Assembly: GCF_001904725.1 (NCBI RefSeq)
Contig: NZ_MRCE01000003.1
Coordinates: 248,001-312,000, forward strand
Direction of reading: 5' to 3'
Source of the DNA: Phormidium ambiguum IAM M-71
GTDB lineage: Bacteria; Cyanobacteriota; Cyanobacteriia; Cyanobacteriales; Aerosakkonemataceae
DNA length: 64,000 nucleotides
Positions 34,690-44,490 of this stretch are shown piece after piece. The notes beneath the pieces were generated by a model. The model did no database searches. It saw only the letters and a list, made by a program, of their open reading frames with translations, and was not told where the DNA came from. The position numbers were made by a program, and so were the translations under genes. Within the stretch, counting starts at the first letter, position 1. Every line of letters starts with the position of its first letter.

Positions 34690-35964
34690 TTATTCGGTTT
34701 CAATTAAGTTATGGGTAGGATTGACGAGTTTCAGGAGTTTTTGCTTAATTTGGCTGTCAAAAACTTCCCATTTCAGTTTGGCATATTCGGAGTTTTCGTT
34801 ACTACCGCCTAAGAAACCGATCGGAATTTCAAAACCACCCGCCATTGACCGTCCACCACCAAAGAAACGCCCTTGATTATCTTGTCCAAAAGCTTCCTTG
34901 ATAAATTCATCGGGGTCGAGGGTTAATTTAGTAGTTCTTAAAGAACCAACCACTACTTCTCGTTCTTTATCTTCATCATGAACAATACCATAAACCACTG
35001 CTGTATGAACGTTTTCTTCTGTTACGAGGAAGTCAGCAGCTTGGGGAATCGCGTCACGGTCATCATAAAGCAAATAACCAACTCCAGCAATGGAAAAGTT
35101 ATTTTTCACAATGCGATTTTTTAAGCTACGTTCTATGACATCCATCACTCGTTTAGAACGAGTCGCTTGTAAAACAGCATTGAGCATTTGTGGGTCATAA
35201 AAACGGCTAAGATAAGCAGCAGCGAGAAATTCTTCTTCCTGCGCTTGTCGCAAACCATTAGTATCAGAACGCAAACCGTGCATTAAAGCTGTGGCGCATT
35301 TTACGTGCTCGCTAATGCCGTTATCTAAGTCTAGTAATCCCGCTTGTAAGTATTGAGTAAAAATTGTTGATGTGGCACGTACAGCTGGACGAATATCGAT
35401 AAATTCAGCTTGTAAGTTTCCTTGTAGTTGATGATGGTCAACTACTACAATTGTGGGAATTCCTGCTTGCTGAACTTGCGTCATTAATTGACTGGTAGTA
35501 CCTTGGTTATCGATTAATACGCAACCTTGGTATACGGATAAGTCTTTGTTTTTCAGGACTTGTGGTGTCCATCGCATTGCAGGTAGATTTGTCAGTTTTA
35601 CCAAGGCAATATTTTCTTGGTGACTGAGAGTACCCCCATAAACAATGTCACATTGAATGCGATATTGTTGGGCGATTAGTTGGTATGTCCAAGCGCATGA
35701 TAAAGCATCGGGGTCTGGGAAATCTTGCACAACGATAATTTGCCTTTCTTCCCGATGGCGCTCTAAGGTTTGTTGTAAAGCTTGTGCTTTTTGCGCGGAT
35801 AATTGAGTGGGAGAACGTCTGGTAGGTTCGGCTATCGTTTCTGGGATAGACGAACTGGAACGTTTTGCATTAGCGTCAGTGTTGGCTATATTGGCCTTTA
35901 GTTCCACTGGAGAATCGGTGATTAGGGTTAAACGGTCGAGAGACTCGATCGATCGAGATTGCAT
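34690..35964 (-). CDS. DHH/DHHA1 family phosphoesterase (NrnA-like)
   Basis: The 424-residue protein has a hydrophilic N-terminal extension (about 1-60), then a DHH domain with QDFPDPDALSC (a variant DxD site), IDNQG and the defining VVDHHQLQG, and a C-terminal DHHA1 domain with FFGGGRSMAGG. Such enzymes are manganese-dependent phosphodiesterases acting on short oligonucleotides, pAp or cyclic dinucleotides. Cyclic-dinucleotide or nanoRNA turnover is possible; I cannot decide. The start used gives the long N-terminal tail; a later Met is not excluded. Confidence 0.85.
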   Translation of the reverse strand: MQSRSIESLDRLTLITDSPVELKANIANTDANAKRSSSSIPETIAEPTRRSPTQLSAQKAQALQQTLERHREERQIIVVQDFPDPDALSCAWTYQLIAQQYRIQCDIVYGGTLSHQENIALVKLTNLPAMRWTPQVLKNKDLSVYQGCVLIDNQGTTSQLMTQVQQAGIPTIVVVDHHQLQGNLQAEFIDIRPAVRATSTIFTQYLQAGLLDLDNGISEHVKCATALMHGLRSDTNGLRQAQEEEFLAAAYLSRFYDPQMLNAVLQATRSKRVMDVIERSLKNRIVKNNFSIAGVGYLLYDDRDAIPQAADFLVTEENVHTAVVYGIVHDEDKEREVVVGSLRTTKLTLDPDEFIKEAFGQDNQGRFFGGGRSMAGGFEIPIGFLGGSNENSEYAKLKWEVFDSQIKQKLLKLVNPTHNLIETE

Positions 35965-36300
35965 ATTATTAAAAGGGGGTAGGGGTACTTTACGAAGTCT
36001 AGAATGTACAATTCATATCCTGTGACTATGCTGGCGTAGAAGCAGCATTCGCCCAGTCAATTTATTTTGCTTCTCTTCGATCTTCGCAAAAAAATCCAGA
36101 TTGTACATACCCCCCTGTTGAGTATTTCATTCGGTAGAAGTCCCTAGTTTAAGAAATGGGGAGGTGGGGAGCAGGGGGGCAGGGGAGCAGGGGGGCAGGG
36201 GAGCAGGGGGGCAGAAGGTAAAAATTCTTTTTCCCCTTTCCCCTTTCCCATTTTCCCATTTTCCCTTTTCCCCTTTTCCCCTTTCCCTTGTCCCCTTTCC
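35965..36300. repeat. G-rich tandem repeats between the DHH and HNH genes
   Basis: In the 386-bp gap, 35965-36155 is non-coding with no recognised site and must carry the DHH promoter. From about 36165 to 36212 GCAGGGG units repeat (GGAGCAGGGGGGCAG pattern). From about 36232 to 36300 C-rich CCCCTTT and TTTCCCA units follow. The G-rich unit is the same as the core of the inverted-end elements. Both strands have spurious repeat-coded frames. Confidence 0.75.
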
Positions 36301-36317
36301 CCAGTCCCCTTAATGAC

Positions 36318-36349
36318 AAAAAAACCTGCACTTTATTTCGTGCAGGTTT
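36318..36349 (-). terminator. Intrinsic terminator after the HNH gene
   Basis: On the minus strand AAACCTGCAC (36349-36340) pairs with GTGCAGGTTT (36331-36322) across an 8-nt loop, and the stem is followed by a run of T residues (36324-36318). It starts directly after the stop codon at 36351. Confidence 0.9.
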
Positions 36350-36350
36350 G

Positions 36351-36848
36351 TCAAACACCGATAACATATTTTCGCCATTCTTGATGCGTACCACTTTTTA
36401 GGTGTTTAGCAACTTCAAAATATAGACTGCTGTACGGTTTTCGCGGTGTATTCCTCAGCAACATATTTGCTTCTGAAGGAGTGCGATTGCCTTTTTTGAT
36501 ATTGCACCGGACACAAGCTGTTACCATGTTTTCCCAACTTTCGCCTCCACCGCGAGAACGAGGTAGAACATGATCTAGGGTTAATTCGTCCCCTGTGTAA
36601 CCGCAGTATTGACAACTGTGGCTGTCTCGGTGCAATATATTACGTCTGGTCAGGGGTATGTCTTTGTAGGGAACTCGGACATAATGACGTAGCCGAATCA
36701 CAGTTGGTAGGGGAAATTCCGTATATATGTATTTCCCGTTGTGTTCGACTTGCTCTGCTTTACCTTTGATTAATAGGATAACCGCCCGCCGCCAGCTAGT
36801 GATGTTGAGCGGTTCATAAGAGGCATTTAACACCAGAACCTTGCCCAT
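36351..36848 (-). CDS. HNH endonuclease-fold protein
   Basis: The 165-residue protein contains a zinc-ribbon HNH domain: CQYCG, then the core LDHVLPRSRGGGESWENMV and CVRCNIKKGNRTP. The N-terminal 70 residues (VLVLNASYEPLNITSWRRA and KGKAEQVE) are typical of a widely conserved stand-alone HNH protein of cyanobacteria and other bacteria. Its substrate is not known to me. It has its own terminator and is not in an apparent restriction or mobile-element context. Confidence 0.9.
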   Translation of the reverse strand: MGKVLVLNASYEPLNITSWRRAVILLIKGKAEQVEHNGKYIYTEFPLPTVIRLRHYVRVPYKDIPLTRRNILHRDSHSCQYCGYTGDELTLDHVLPRSRGGGESWENMVTACVRCNIKKGNRTPSEANMLLRNTPRKPYSSLYFEVAKHLKSGTHQEWRKYVIGV

Positions 36849-36939
36849 GAGAATTCTAATTGCGTGAATAATTTAGTGCGTCTGTCAAGATTATAGTCGC
36901 TACTTTCTCAGTACCTCATTTGGGTGGGCAAAAATTTTT

Positions 36940-37085
36940 TAGGGCAGGGGGGTGGGGAGATGGGGGAAGGGGGAAAGGGGAAAAGGGGAAAAGGGGAGAT
37001 GGGGAAAATAATCCAAATATCTCTTCTACTCTCCCTACCTCCCTACCTCTTCTGCCTTCTACCTTTCTCATTCCCCAGTCTCCAG
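36940..37085. repeat. Low-complexity repeats overlapping the M42 gene 3' end
   Basis: GGGGGAAAGGGG-like units run from about 36952 to 37005, followed by C-rich CTCCCTACCT and TTCCCAGTC units to about 37092. The right end lies inside the M42 peptidase frame and encodes its last residues. The remaining gap upstream of the HNH gene (36849-36940) must hold its promoter; none is evident. Confidence 0.7.
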
Positions 37086-38132
37086 TTCCCAGTCCTTCTC
37101 GCAGTATGCTTGTAAAATGTGGATGCAGTTAGCGATCGCACCAAGATGGGCGATTTCATATCCGTGAGTGTTTTGGGTGGGAAAGCTTAAGCAAGCGGCA
37201 CGGGCGACGTGACCGAATTTCATGGCGATTGAAGCATCGGAACCAAAACCGCTGATGACTGCTAATTGTAAGGGTATGTCCAGTTGTTTGGCGACGGTTC
37301 GCAAGTCATTATTTAATGTTTCGTCATATACTCCGTAGCCATCTTGTGATAGTAAAACTGGTGCTTCTCCGTCTTTAATTGGGTATTCGCTGGATAAGGG
37401 ACAAATTTCTAGGGCGATTAAAGCTTCGAGTTTTTGGTTTTGGGTAAAGTAGAGTGCGCCGATTGCGCCGACTTCTTCTTTTGCGGAGGCGACTAGGTAA
37501 GTATCGACTGCGGGTTGTTTGAGATTTTCGGCTAGGGCTAACAAGATGGCGATCGAAGCTTTATTATCTAAGGTGTAACTGGCGATGTGGTCTTTGAGGC
37601 GAATCGGGCGTTTGCGATGTTTGCCAATTACGACGCGAGTTCCCGGATGAATGCCAGCTGCTTCTAGTTCTTCGGTTGTGAGTTTGGTTTCTACCCAAGC
37701 ATCTTCCCAACGTAAGGGTTTGTCTTCTTGTTGCGCTTTTTGGGGTGATTCGTGGGAGATGTGGCGAGATCCAAAGGAAAGAATTCCACTTATTGTTTGA
37801 TTGTCGCCAAGTAAGTCTAATACTCCTTCGCCGTAAACCCAAGGAAATGCGCCGCCAAGTTTGCGAATTTGGATTTTTCCTTCTGGTTCGATGCTTTTGA
37901 CTATGGCACCGATTTCGTCTTTGTGAGCGGTAATAGCGATCGCTCTGGTAGAATCTTTGCCTGGAAGATGTGCGATCGCATTTCCCGCGCGATCGATCCA
38001 AGCTTTTACTTGTATTGTTTCAAAATGGGTGAGTAATAAGCGATCGATTTCGCTCTCTGCGCCACTGGGAGAATGATGTAGTACTAATTGTTCGATCGTA
38101 TTGAATAATTGGTCGTAAGTTGGCGTGGACAT
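37068..38132 (-). CDS. M42-family (FrvX/glutamyl aminopeptidase-like) metallopeptidase
   Basis: The 354-residue protein shows the dinuclear-metal ligands of the MH clan: AHKDEIGAIV (first His and Asp), TLDNKASIA, SAKEEVGAIGA (catalytic Glu pair) and NTHGYEIAHLGA (last His). M42 enzymes form large tetrahedral particles that trim peptides. The last residues (DWELETGE) are coded by a G-rich repeat, and the preceding domain is complete, so the tail is probably dispensable. It is downstream of an SLH lipoprotein on the same strand, 179 bp apart. Confidence 0.88.
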   Translation of the reverse strand: MSTPTYDQLFNTIEQLVLHHSPSGAESEIDRLLLTHFETIQVKAWIDRAGNAIAHLPGKDSTRAIAITAHKDEIGAIVKSIEPEGKIQIRKLGGAFPWVYGEGVLDLLGDNQTISGILSFGSRHISHESPQKAQQEDKPLRWEDAWVETKLTTEELEAAGIHPGTRVVIGKHRKRPIRLKDHIASYTLDNKASIAILLALAENLKQPAVDTYLVASAKEEVGAIGALYFTQNQKLEALIALEICPLSSEYPIKDGEAPVLLSQDGYGVYDETLNNDLRTVAKQLDIPLQLAVISGFGSDASIAMKFGHVARAACLSFPTQNTHGYEIAHLGAIANCIHILQAYCEKDWELETGE

Positions 38133-38139
38133 TTTGGTT

Positions 38140-38235
38140 TTTTAACGCAGATGTTAATGAGAGTTTTTGGCTGCAATTTCTATCTTTTTTAACGCAGATG
38201 AATACAGATAAACGCAGATAAACACAGATGTTCAT
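38140..38235. repeat. ACGCAGAT/ACACAGAT tandem repeat
   Basis: Units of the type AACGCAGATGAATACAGAT and AAACACAGATG occur repeatedly in the gap between the SLH and M42 genes. The same unit, in the opposite orientation, appears at 45865-45970. It is a dispersed spacer repeat. Confidence 0.65.
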
Positions 38236-38272
38236 GAAGGTTTTTGGCTTCGTTAAAGAATCCCAATCTTGT

Positions 38273-38294
38273 AGGACAGGCATCTTACCTGTCA
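38273..38294. repeat. Small hairpin repeat, second copy
   Basis: GGACAGG and CCTGTC pair around a CATCTTA loop, resembling the hairpin at 4143-4165. It lies 18 bp past the SLH-gene stop codon, read on the minus strand, and may limit read-through into the M42 gene. Confidence 0.5.
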
Positions 38295-38311
38295 TCCATC
38301 TCAGTAAGTTT

Positions 38312-39649
38312 TTAATTTGATGTTGAGTTAGATTGATTTTTCACTTTCAATGCTTCTTTAGCAGAAATTCCTTCACTTACAGTACCAAAAAACCAAATTG
38401 TTCCGGCAGCTTCCGCACGAGTTACAGGTTTTTTAGGTTGAAATAAAGTAGTATATCCATAAACTCGACGAATATTAGAAGCATCCCCATTTTGGAAATC
38501 TGTTAACACTGCTTTTAATGCGTTCGGTTCAATTTTAAAAGTATCTTGGAAACCCCAAGTTTGTTTAATTGCATCAAAAGTTGCACCAGAAGTCGTTAAT
38601 TTTGTGTCCAAGGGAACTTTCCAAAGAATCATTTGTTCGCGGGTTAATGGCGCATCAGGACGAAACAGTAATGCAGTATTATCGCCTGAAAGTTGGCTGG
38701 GAATTATTCCCGCTTCTGCTAACCCTTGAATTGCGCTAAAATCTGGATCTGTACGCGGTACATCCTGAAAAGCTGGTTGGGAACTTTCATTAGCCAACCT
38801 AATTTGTTTCGCTGGTTGGTTGACTTTTATTTGATTATTTGCTGCCATTAACCAACGCGCAAATTCTCTTTTCGTAATTACTTTATTCGGTTCAAATATT
38901 GGATTATTAGACTCTGTTTTTCCGGCTACTTTAGCAGGAGTTAATACGCCCAATTCTCCTAATTCACTAACAAAAGAACGTAATTCTTTCGGAGCTTTTT
39001 CTACATCACCAAAAACTAGCGATGTCCCAGTTAAAATGGTAGCATCAGGCGCAGAAGTTTCTTGGGGTGTAGCTGTAGCAGCTACTTCTGGGGTTGCTTC
39101 CGCTGGAGGAGTAAGTGTAACATTATTCTCCGGCGTTTTTTCAGCAGTTGGTTGCTGAGTTTCCTTAACATATTGAATAGTAAATTCTGTCACTCCCGGA
39201 TTTTGGGTAGGTACAGCAGCAACAGTAACTTTTAAATCATTCAAACGAGCTTCTAAACTACCTGCTTGTTGATTTGGTTCCCCCAAAATTTGCCAGTTAT
39301 TATTTTGGAATTGCTGTTTATAAAAACCCTGAATTTTGTCTGCACTATCAGGCGTAAACCAACGAGTGTTAGTAGCTGGTGTTGTAGAAGTTACTTCCTG
39401 TAGTTGTGCGTTAGGATAGCGGGGAATTTCTGTGGGGAAATCACTTGGTAATTCTGCCAGCGGTTGATTTGGGGGATTAGTATTATTAGTATTCTCCCCC
39501 AAATTAACTGGGTTTTGTTTTAATTGTGGGTCGGCGGCAAAAGATTGTTCCAAATTCTTGCTTGCTGGACTATTAGCGCAAGCAGTCAGGGAACTTAACA
39601 CCAATATAATTACAGTTAAAGATATAGTAGGACGATTAGTATACACCAC
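38312..39649 (-). CDS. SLH-domain lipoprotein
   Basis: The 445-residue protein has a lipobox (ILVLSSLTACANS), a low-complexity Asn/Pro/Thr region, a small domain (about 65-165, with RYPNAQLQEVTST) and C-terminal S-layer-homology repeats (about 215-430; EPNKVITKREFARWLM and PDAPLTREQMI). SLH domains bind cell-wall polymers, and in cyanobacteria outer-membrane proteins with SLH domains tether the outer membrane to peptidoglycan; here a lipid anchor replaces the barrel. I do not recognise the middle domain. Confidence 0.82.
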   Translation of the reverse strand: MVYTNRPTISLTVIILVLSSLTACANSPASKNLEQSFAADPQLKQNPVNLGENTNNTNPPNQPLAELPSDFPTEIPRYPNAQLQEVTSTTPATNTRWFTPDSADKIQGFYKQQFQNNNWQILGEPNQQAGSLEARLNDLKVTVAAVPTQNPGVTEFTIQYVKETQQPTAEKTPENNVTLTPPAEATPEVAATATPQETSAPDATILTGTSLVFGDVEKAPKELRSFVSELGELGVLTPAKVAGKTESNNPIFEPNKVITKREFARWLMAANNQIKVNQPAKQIRLANESSQPAFQDVPRTDPDFSAIQGLAEAGIIPSQLSGDNTALLFRPDAPLTREQMILWKVPLDTKLTTSGATFDAIKQTWGFQDTFKIEPNALKAVLTDFQNGDASNIRRVYGYTTLFQPKKPVTRAEAAGTIWFFGTVSEGISAKEALKVKNQSNSTSN

Positions 39650-39780
39650 AGCAACTCAAAATCTTTTTTATTTTCTTCCCTACCCTAGCGTATCAGGAAA
39701 CAGGTTGTGGCTTTTTAAGTGGTGCAGGGCGGAAATTACTCAATTTGATGGAGAATTTTCCTAACCTTAATTCCTCTTTG

Positions 39781-42700
39781 CTACTTCAGATTCAAATCTT
39801 TAGCACAAATATGACGGTCTTCTTCTGTAGCATTAGGATTAGTTTTCAGATAATCACTCACCCAGTAACAACCTTGTCTCATCAGGACATCTAAATCAGT
39901 ATCAATTTTCCACATTTTTATTGTGTTGTCACCACTTCCTGTCGCCAGAGTTTGACCATCAGGACTCCAATCCACACTTAAGACAGTACCCTGATGAATT
40001 CTGAGAGTTTGCAGCAACTTTCCTTGTTTGCTCCACAGTTTTACTGTACCGTCACGATTTCCAGTTGCCAACGTTTGACCATCAGAACTCCAACTCACAC
40101 TATTAACTGAATCCTGAAAACCTCTGAGAGTTAACAGCAACTTTCCGTGTTTGTTCCACAGTTTCACCGTCCGGTCAACACTTCCAGTTGCCAAAGTTTC
40201 ACCATCAGGACTCCAACTCACATTAGTAACAGTATGCTCATGACCTTTAAGCGTAAGTAGCAGTTTCCCTGTTTTGCTCCACAATTTCACTGTCTTATCA
40301 GAACTTCCAGTCGCCAAAGTTTGACCATCAAGACTCCAACTCACACTATTAACATTATCCTGATGACTTTTCAAAGTTAGCAGCAGCTTTCCTTGTTTGC
40401 TCCACAATTTCACTGTCTTGTCAGAACTTCCAGTCGCCAAAGTTTGACCATCAGGACTCCAACTCACACTAGTGACAAAATCTTGATGACCTGTAAGAGT
40501 TTTCAAGAGTTTTCCTTGTTGATTCCACAATTTCACAGTTTTGTCATCACTTACAGAAGCCAGAGTTTCACCATTAGGACTCCAACTTAGACCGTTAACA
40601 TCTTCTTGATGATCTAATAAAGTTTGCAATAATTTTCCTTGTTTTTTCCATAGCTTCACAGTGTTGTCATTACTTGCAGAAGCCAAAATCTGACTGTTGG
40701 GACTCCAACTTACGCTATTAACATCATCCTGATGACCTATGAGAGTTTGCAGCAACTTTCCTTGTTTGCGCCACAGTTTCACATTGAAATCACCACTTGC
40801 AGAAGCCAAAGTTTCACCATTAGGACTCCAACTTACACTCCTGACAAAAGTAGTATGACCAGTAAAAGTTTGCAGCAGTTGTCCTTGTTTACTCCACAGT
40901 TTTATTGTGTTGTCACCACTTCCAGTTGCCAAAATTTCACCATTGGGATTCCAACTCACACTATTAACAAAATCTTGATGACCTGTAAGAGTATTCAACT
41001 GTTTTCCTTGCTTGTCCCACAGTTTTACTGTTTTGTCATCACTTGCAGAAGCCAAAATTTCACCATTAGGGCTCCAACTCACACTATTAACATTATCCTG
41101 ATGACCTGTGAGAGTTTTCAACTGTTTTCCTTGTTGATTCCACAATTTCACCGTCTTGTCAAAACTCCCAGTTGCCAGAGTTACGCCATCAGGACTCCAA
41201 CTTACGCTATAGACTTCTTTTTGATGACCTGTGAGAGTTAGCAGTAATTTCCCTTGTTTGTTCCACAGTTTCACCGTTTTGTCGTCACTTGCAGAAGCCA
41301 AAATTTCACCGTTCGGACTCCAACTTACGCTTTCGATATCTTTCTGATGACCTGTGAGAGTTCGCAGTAATTTTCCTTGTTTGTTCCACAGTTTTATTGT
41401 GCCGTCACGACCTCCCTCTGCTAGACTTTCACCATCAGGACTCCAACTCACGCTATAAACTGATTTCTGTTGATTACTAAGCGTTTGCAAGAGTTTTCCT
41501 TGTTTGTTCCACAATTTCACTGTACCGTCAGTACTTCCAGTCGCCAAAGTTTCATCAATAGGGTTCCAACTTACACTGATGACGGGACGAAGATGGCTTG
41601 ATAGGGTATTGTATTCTCTGACTTCGTAAAGTGTTTGTCCTAGTGCAGTTAATACTTGTTTCTGAGTGTCTTCTGTTTCCCAAAGTAATCTATTAAGTTG
41701 TTTCAGTTGTTGTCCGGCGCGCAATGCGTCCAGTAATGCGGTGAATCCTTGGCCAGAAAGTAGTTGTTCTCTGGAAGATGCGGCTTTTAATCTTACATCT
41801 GCGGCTTTTAAGATTTGGCTACTCACTATAATTGCTGCAACAATAGAAAAAACTAACAGACCAAGGGAAATTCCCGTAATCCAACCCGCTTTTTTTTGCG
41901 CTTTATCTAAGATTTGATTAGCTTTTTTCTGCGCGTCTAATTCCATCTGAATTGTTCGATGGTCTAATTCTTGGCTCAAGTTTAAATAACGGTAATCCAA
42001 ATCGCTTAAACTTTTACCTGCGACCCAATGTAAAGCATCCTGTAATGCTTGCCCTCGCAATAATCGTGATTCGTCATGACAACCAGAGTTTTTCCAAGTG
42101 TTAAAACTTGCTTCATAAGGACGTAAATTAGCTAACTGATTTTCTACCCAAGCTAGGTCAAATACAGATTGATAAATCTGGTTATAAACTTGTAAGTGAT
42201 TTGAATGTTTTACTACTAATCCTGTTAATCGTAATTCCATCTGTTCTGGGCTGTCGTCTGATGGAACCAAAGATGTAGTTAAATTATTTCCCTTTACCGC
42301 CGTCGTTCCCTTGGTTTCTGATTGGAGGATTTGTTGATAGATTCCTAATAATCTACTGGCGCGTTTTTCGTTTCTGAGAATTCGGTCTTTAATTGTTTTC
42401 AAGTGATCTGGCACATCTTGTGATTCCCAATTAAGAATTATATAATTTTGCACTAAATTTGCTACTGATTCCGTTTCTTTGCCTGCGGCAATTTCATTGG
42501 ATGATTGGCGAATTAAATTGCAAACTTTTTGAGTTAAAAATGGTTGTCCACTTGTCCAATATAAGACGGCTTCGATTACTGCTTGGGGGTTTTCTACTTG
42601 ATTTATTAAGCCTAATGTTAAGGGTTTTGCTTCGGCTAATTGAAAGCCAGTTAATTCAATTGCTTTGCCTATATTAAATGGTGTGCGTTGATGGTCTCTA

Positions 42701-43281
42701 ATCAAGTCTCCAGGGATGGCTACGCCAATTAGAGCAAAGGTTAAACGACGATATTCGGGATTATCAGCCCGATAATTATAACTTTCACGAATTAGGGCAA
42801 AAAAGTCATCTATATTAAATGGTAAGCTCAATACGCTATCAATTTCATCAACGAAAATAATGATGGTTTTTTCGATATATTTGAGTAATATTTCTTCTAA
42901 AAATTTGCGGAACTTTCGCACAGGAGAAAGTAATCCATGATTTATCCACCATTGGTCTAAGTCAAAAATATCATAAAGTTCAAAATCATTAATTAAACAA
43001 TCAATTACTCCCACATACCATTGTTCAGGTGTAATGTTGGCGGTGCCAATAGCGGTAATATCGACAGTTGCACAAGCAAATCCTTGTTCTCTGAGGCGTT
43101 TAATGGTTCTGACTCGCAAACTAGATTTTCCCATTTGCCGCGAATTCAATACATAACAGAATTCTCCAGCAATTAGTTGTTGGTAAAAATCTTCATCTGC
43201 TTGTCTGCTGACGTATGTAGTTGCATCTGCTGGTAAACTACCGCCTACTTGATATTCTTGGTCAGAAATTAGCTGGTTCAT
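39781..43281 (-). CDS. AAA-like ATPase with transmembrane helix and 14 WD40 repeats
   Basis: The 1166-residue protein has an N-terminal AAA-like (PF14516-type) ATPase with Walker A in [10 protein letters not shown] (about residue 50), Walker B in [12 protein letters not shown], and a helical segment to about 450. A transmembrane helix (about 467-487, [16 protein letters not shown]) and [21 protein letters not shown] precede fourteen 41-residue WD40 repeats (about 558-1124), each with the pattern [17 protein letters not shown] then KLWxKQGKLLxTL. The C-terminal [20 protein letters not shown] tail is common in cyanobacterial WD40 proteins. Fourteen repeats fit two seven-bladed propellers. Likely a signalling or immunity-type switch; the trigger is unknown. 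Confidence 0.9.
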   Translation of the reverse strand: MNQLISDQEYQVGGSLPADATTYVSRQADEDFYQQLIAGEFCYVLNSRQMGKSSLRVRTIKRLREQGFACATVDITAIGTANITPEQWYVGVIDCLINDFELYDIFDLDQWWINHGLLSPVRKFRKFLEEILLKYIEKTIIIFVDEIDSVLSLPFNIDDFFALIRESYNYRADNPEYRRLTFALIGVAIPGDLIRDHQRTPFNIGKAIELTGFQLAEAKPLTLGLINQVENPQAVIEAVLYWTSGQPFLTQKVCNLIRQSSNEIAAGKETESVANLVQNYIILNWESQDVPDHLKTIKDRILRNEKRASRLLGIYQQILQSETKGTTAVKGNNLTTSLVPSDDSPEQMELRLTGLVVKHSNHLQVYNQIYQSVFDLAWVENQLANLRPYEASFNTWKNSGCHDESRLLRGQALQDALHWVAGKSLSDLDYRYLNLSQELDHRTIQMELDAQKKANQILDKAQKKAGWITGISLGLLVFSIVAAIIVSSQILKAADVRLKAASSREQLLSGQGFTALLDALRAGQQLKQLNRLLWETEDTQKQVLTALGQTLYEVREYNTLSSHLRPVISVSWNPIDETLATGSTDGTVKLWNKQGKLLQTLSNQQKSVYSVSWSPDGESLAEGGRDGTIKLWNKQGKLLRTLTGHQKDIESVSWSPNGEILASASDDKTVKLWNKQGKLLLTLTGHQKEVYSVSWSPDGVTLATGSFDKTVKLWNQQGKQLKTLTGHQDNVNSVSWSPNGEILASASDDKTVKLWDKQGKQLNTLTGHQDFVNSVSWNPNGEILATGSGDNTIKLWSKQGQLLQTFTGHTTFVRSVSWSPNGETLASASGDFNVKLWRKQGKLLQTLIGHQDDVNSVSWSPNSQILASASNDNTVKLWKKQGKLLQTLLDHQEDVNGLSWSPNGETLASVSDDKTVKLWNQQGKLLKTLTGHQDFVTSVSWSPDGQTLATGSSDKTVKLWSKQGKLLLTLKSHQDNVNSVSWSLDGQTLATGSSDKTVKLWSKTGKLLLTLKGHEHTVTNVSWSPDGETLATGSVDRTVKLWNKHGKLLLTLRGFQDSVNSVSWSSDGQTLATGNRDGTVKLWSKQGKLLQTLRIHQGTVLSVDWSPDGQTLATGSGDNTIKMWKIDTDLDVLMRQGCYWVSDYLKTNPNATEEDRHICAKDLNLK
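39910..41610 (-). repeat. 14 tandem 123-bp WD40-coding repeats
   Basis: The DNA shows fourteen 123-bp units with very similar sequence, for example TGGAGTCCTGATGGT/TTACACTATT-like blocks in each copy. Such nucleotide similarity, beyond that needed for the fold, points to recent duplication or gene conversion. Confidence 0.85.
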
Positions 43282-43499
43282 AATTTGTCTGACGCAGGTT
43301 TCTATATTTAAAAAATAGCATTTCTATTGAAGATGGCAAAAAACTTTATTTTTTTGTAATTAATTTTATTACAGATGATTTAGATTAGATAATTTTTAAT
43401 TTTTTTCTAGATTTATGTAAGGATAATAAATATTTTTAAATGGGATGCGATCGCAAATTACTTGCCTTAAGCAGAATTTCCCGATCGCATATTTTGAAT

Positions 43500-43733
43500 T
43501 TATAAAAGATCTGGGGTAATTCGTTCTACACGACTTTGACAAGTTGGGCAAGAACAACCGACGATAGATTTGATGATTTCCGATTTTCTATCATTATTTT
43601 CTATGGTCAATTGTTGCAGGTTTGATTGGGCGATCGGTTGTAAGGTAATTTCCTTAGCTATTGCTGCATTGCTGGATAATAAAATTACAGCTAGAGAGCT
43701 ACAACCAAGCAAACTTAAACTATCTGTCTTCAT
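43500..43733 (-). CDS. Small secreted Cys-motif protein
   Basis: From ATG 43733 the product is 77 residues (an upstream in-frame TTG at 43748 is less likely). It has a signal peptide (LLGCSSLAVILLSSNAAIA, cleavage near AIA-KE) and a short C-terminal domain containing CSCPTCQSRV, whose CxCPxC pattern could bind a metal or form disulfides. I do not recognise the family. It stands alone, 84 bp before the ABC ATPase stop on the same strand, with about 218 bp of AT-rich non-coding DNA downstream. Confidence 0.55.
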   Translation of the reverse strand: MKTDSLSLLGCSSLAVILLSSNAAIAKEITLQPIAQSNLQQLTIENNDRKSEIIKSIVGCSCPTCQSRVERITPDLL

Positions 43734-43817
43734 AATTACTTTTGCCAAACAGTGATGTAAGTTATTTTATGCAATGATGAATGCGATCGCCAACCAGTGT
43801 TACTAAACGAACAGGGT

Positions 43818-44489
43818 TTAATCGATAATTAAACCATCTTTGACATGAATTACTCGGCGAGTTCGGGCGGCAATGTCTGGTTCATGTGTGACAATAACAA
43901 TTGTGATGCCTTGATGATTTAGATCGGTTAATAATTCCATTACTTCTTCAGAAGTTTGGGTATCTAAAGCGCCAGTTGGTTCATCTGCGAGGACGAGGGC
44001 GGGACGATTAACTAAAGCGCGAGCGATCGCAACTCGTTGCTGTTGTCCGCCAGAAAGCTGATTGGGGCGATTAGAAAGTCTTTCTGCTAATCCTACGCGA
44101 ACTAATGCTTCTTCTGCTCTGCGTCGTTGCTGAGATTTGGAAACACCAGCGTATACCATTGGTAGCATGACATTTTCTAAGGCGGTGGCGCGGGGAAGTA
44201 AGTTAAATTGCTGAAAAACAAAGCCGATTCTTTGATTACGAATATAGGCTAATTCATCATTATTTAGTGTGGTTAAGTTTCGCCCTTCCAAAATGTAGAG
44301 TCCATCGGTGGCGCGATCGAGACAACCAATGATATTCATGAGAGTAGATTTTCCCGATCCTGACATTCCCATGATGGCGACATATTCGCCTTCTTCAATA
44401 TTTAGATTAATTCCTTTGAGAACAGGTACCAAATTTTCTCCCAAACGGTAGCTTTTAGTGATATCTTCCATCCAAATCATTGTTGCCAT
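43818..44489 (-). CDS. MacB/LolD-type ABC transporter ATPase (DevA-like)
   Basis: From ATG 44489 the product is 223 residues. It has Walker [11 protein letters not shown]-loop FQQFNLLP, signature [10 protein letters not shown], Walker [12 protein letters not shown] and the switch His in THEPD. The MacB/LolD/FtsE subfamily couples to FtsX-like permeases. The longer frame to 44558 is not used here: ATG 44489 lies 1 bp after the permease stop, a tight operon junction. It is the third gene of the adaptor-permease-ATPase set. Confidence 0.9.
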   Translation of the reverse strand: MATMIWMEDITKSYRLGENLVPVLKGINLNIEEGEYVAIMGMSGSGKSTLMNIIGCLDRATDGLYILEGRNLTTLNNDELAYIRNQRIGFVFQQFNLLPRATALENVMLPMVYAGVSKSQQRRRAEEALVRVGLAERLSNRPNQLSGGQQQRVAIARALVNRPALVLADEPTGALDTQTSEEVMELLTDLNHQGITIVIVTHEPDIAARTRRVIHVKDGLIID

Positions 44490-44490
44490 T

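Noticed and set aside
36149-36394. Minus-strand frame of Lys/Gly-rich sequence after the HNH gene
   Set aside because: It is coded by G-rich tandem repeats and overlaps the HNH terminator.
40393-41241. Plus-strand open frames opposite the WD40 repeats
   Set aside because: Antisense shadows that repeat with the same 123-bp period.
39910-41610. Regularly spaced repeats of about 123 bp, at first look like a repeat array or CRISPR-like structure
   Set aside because: The period equals 41 codons, the minus frame is open throughout, and the units encode WD40 blades.
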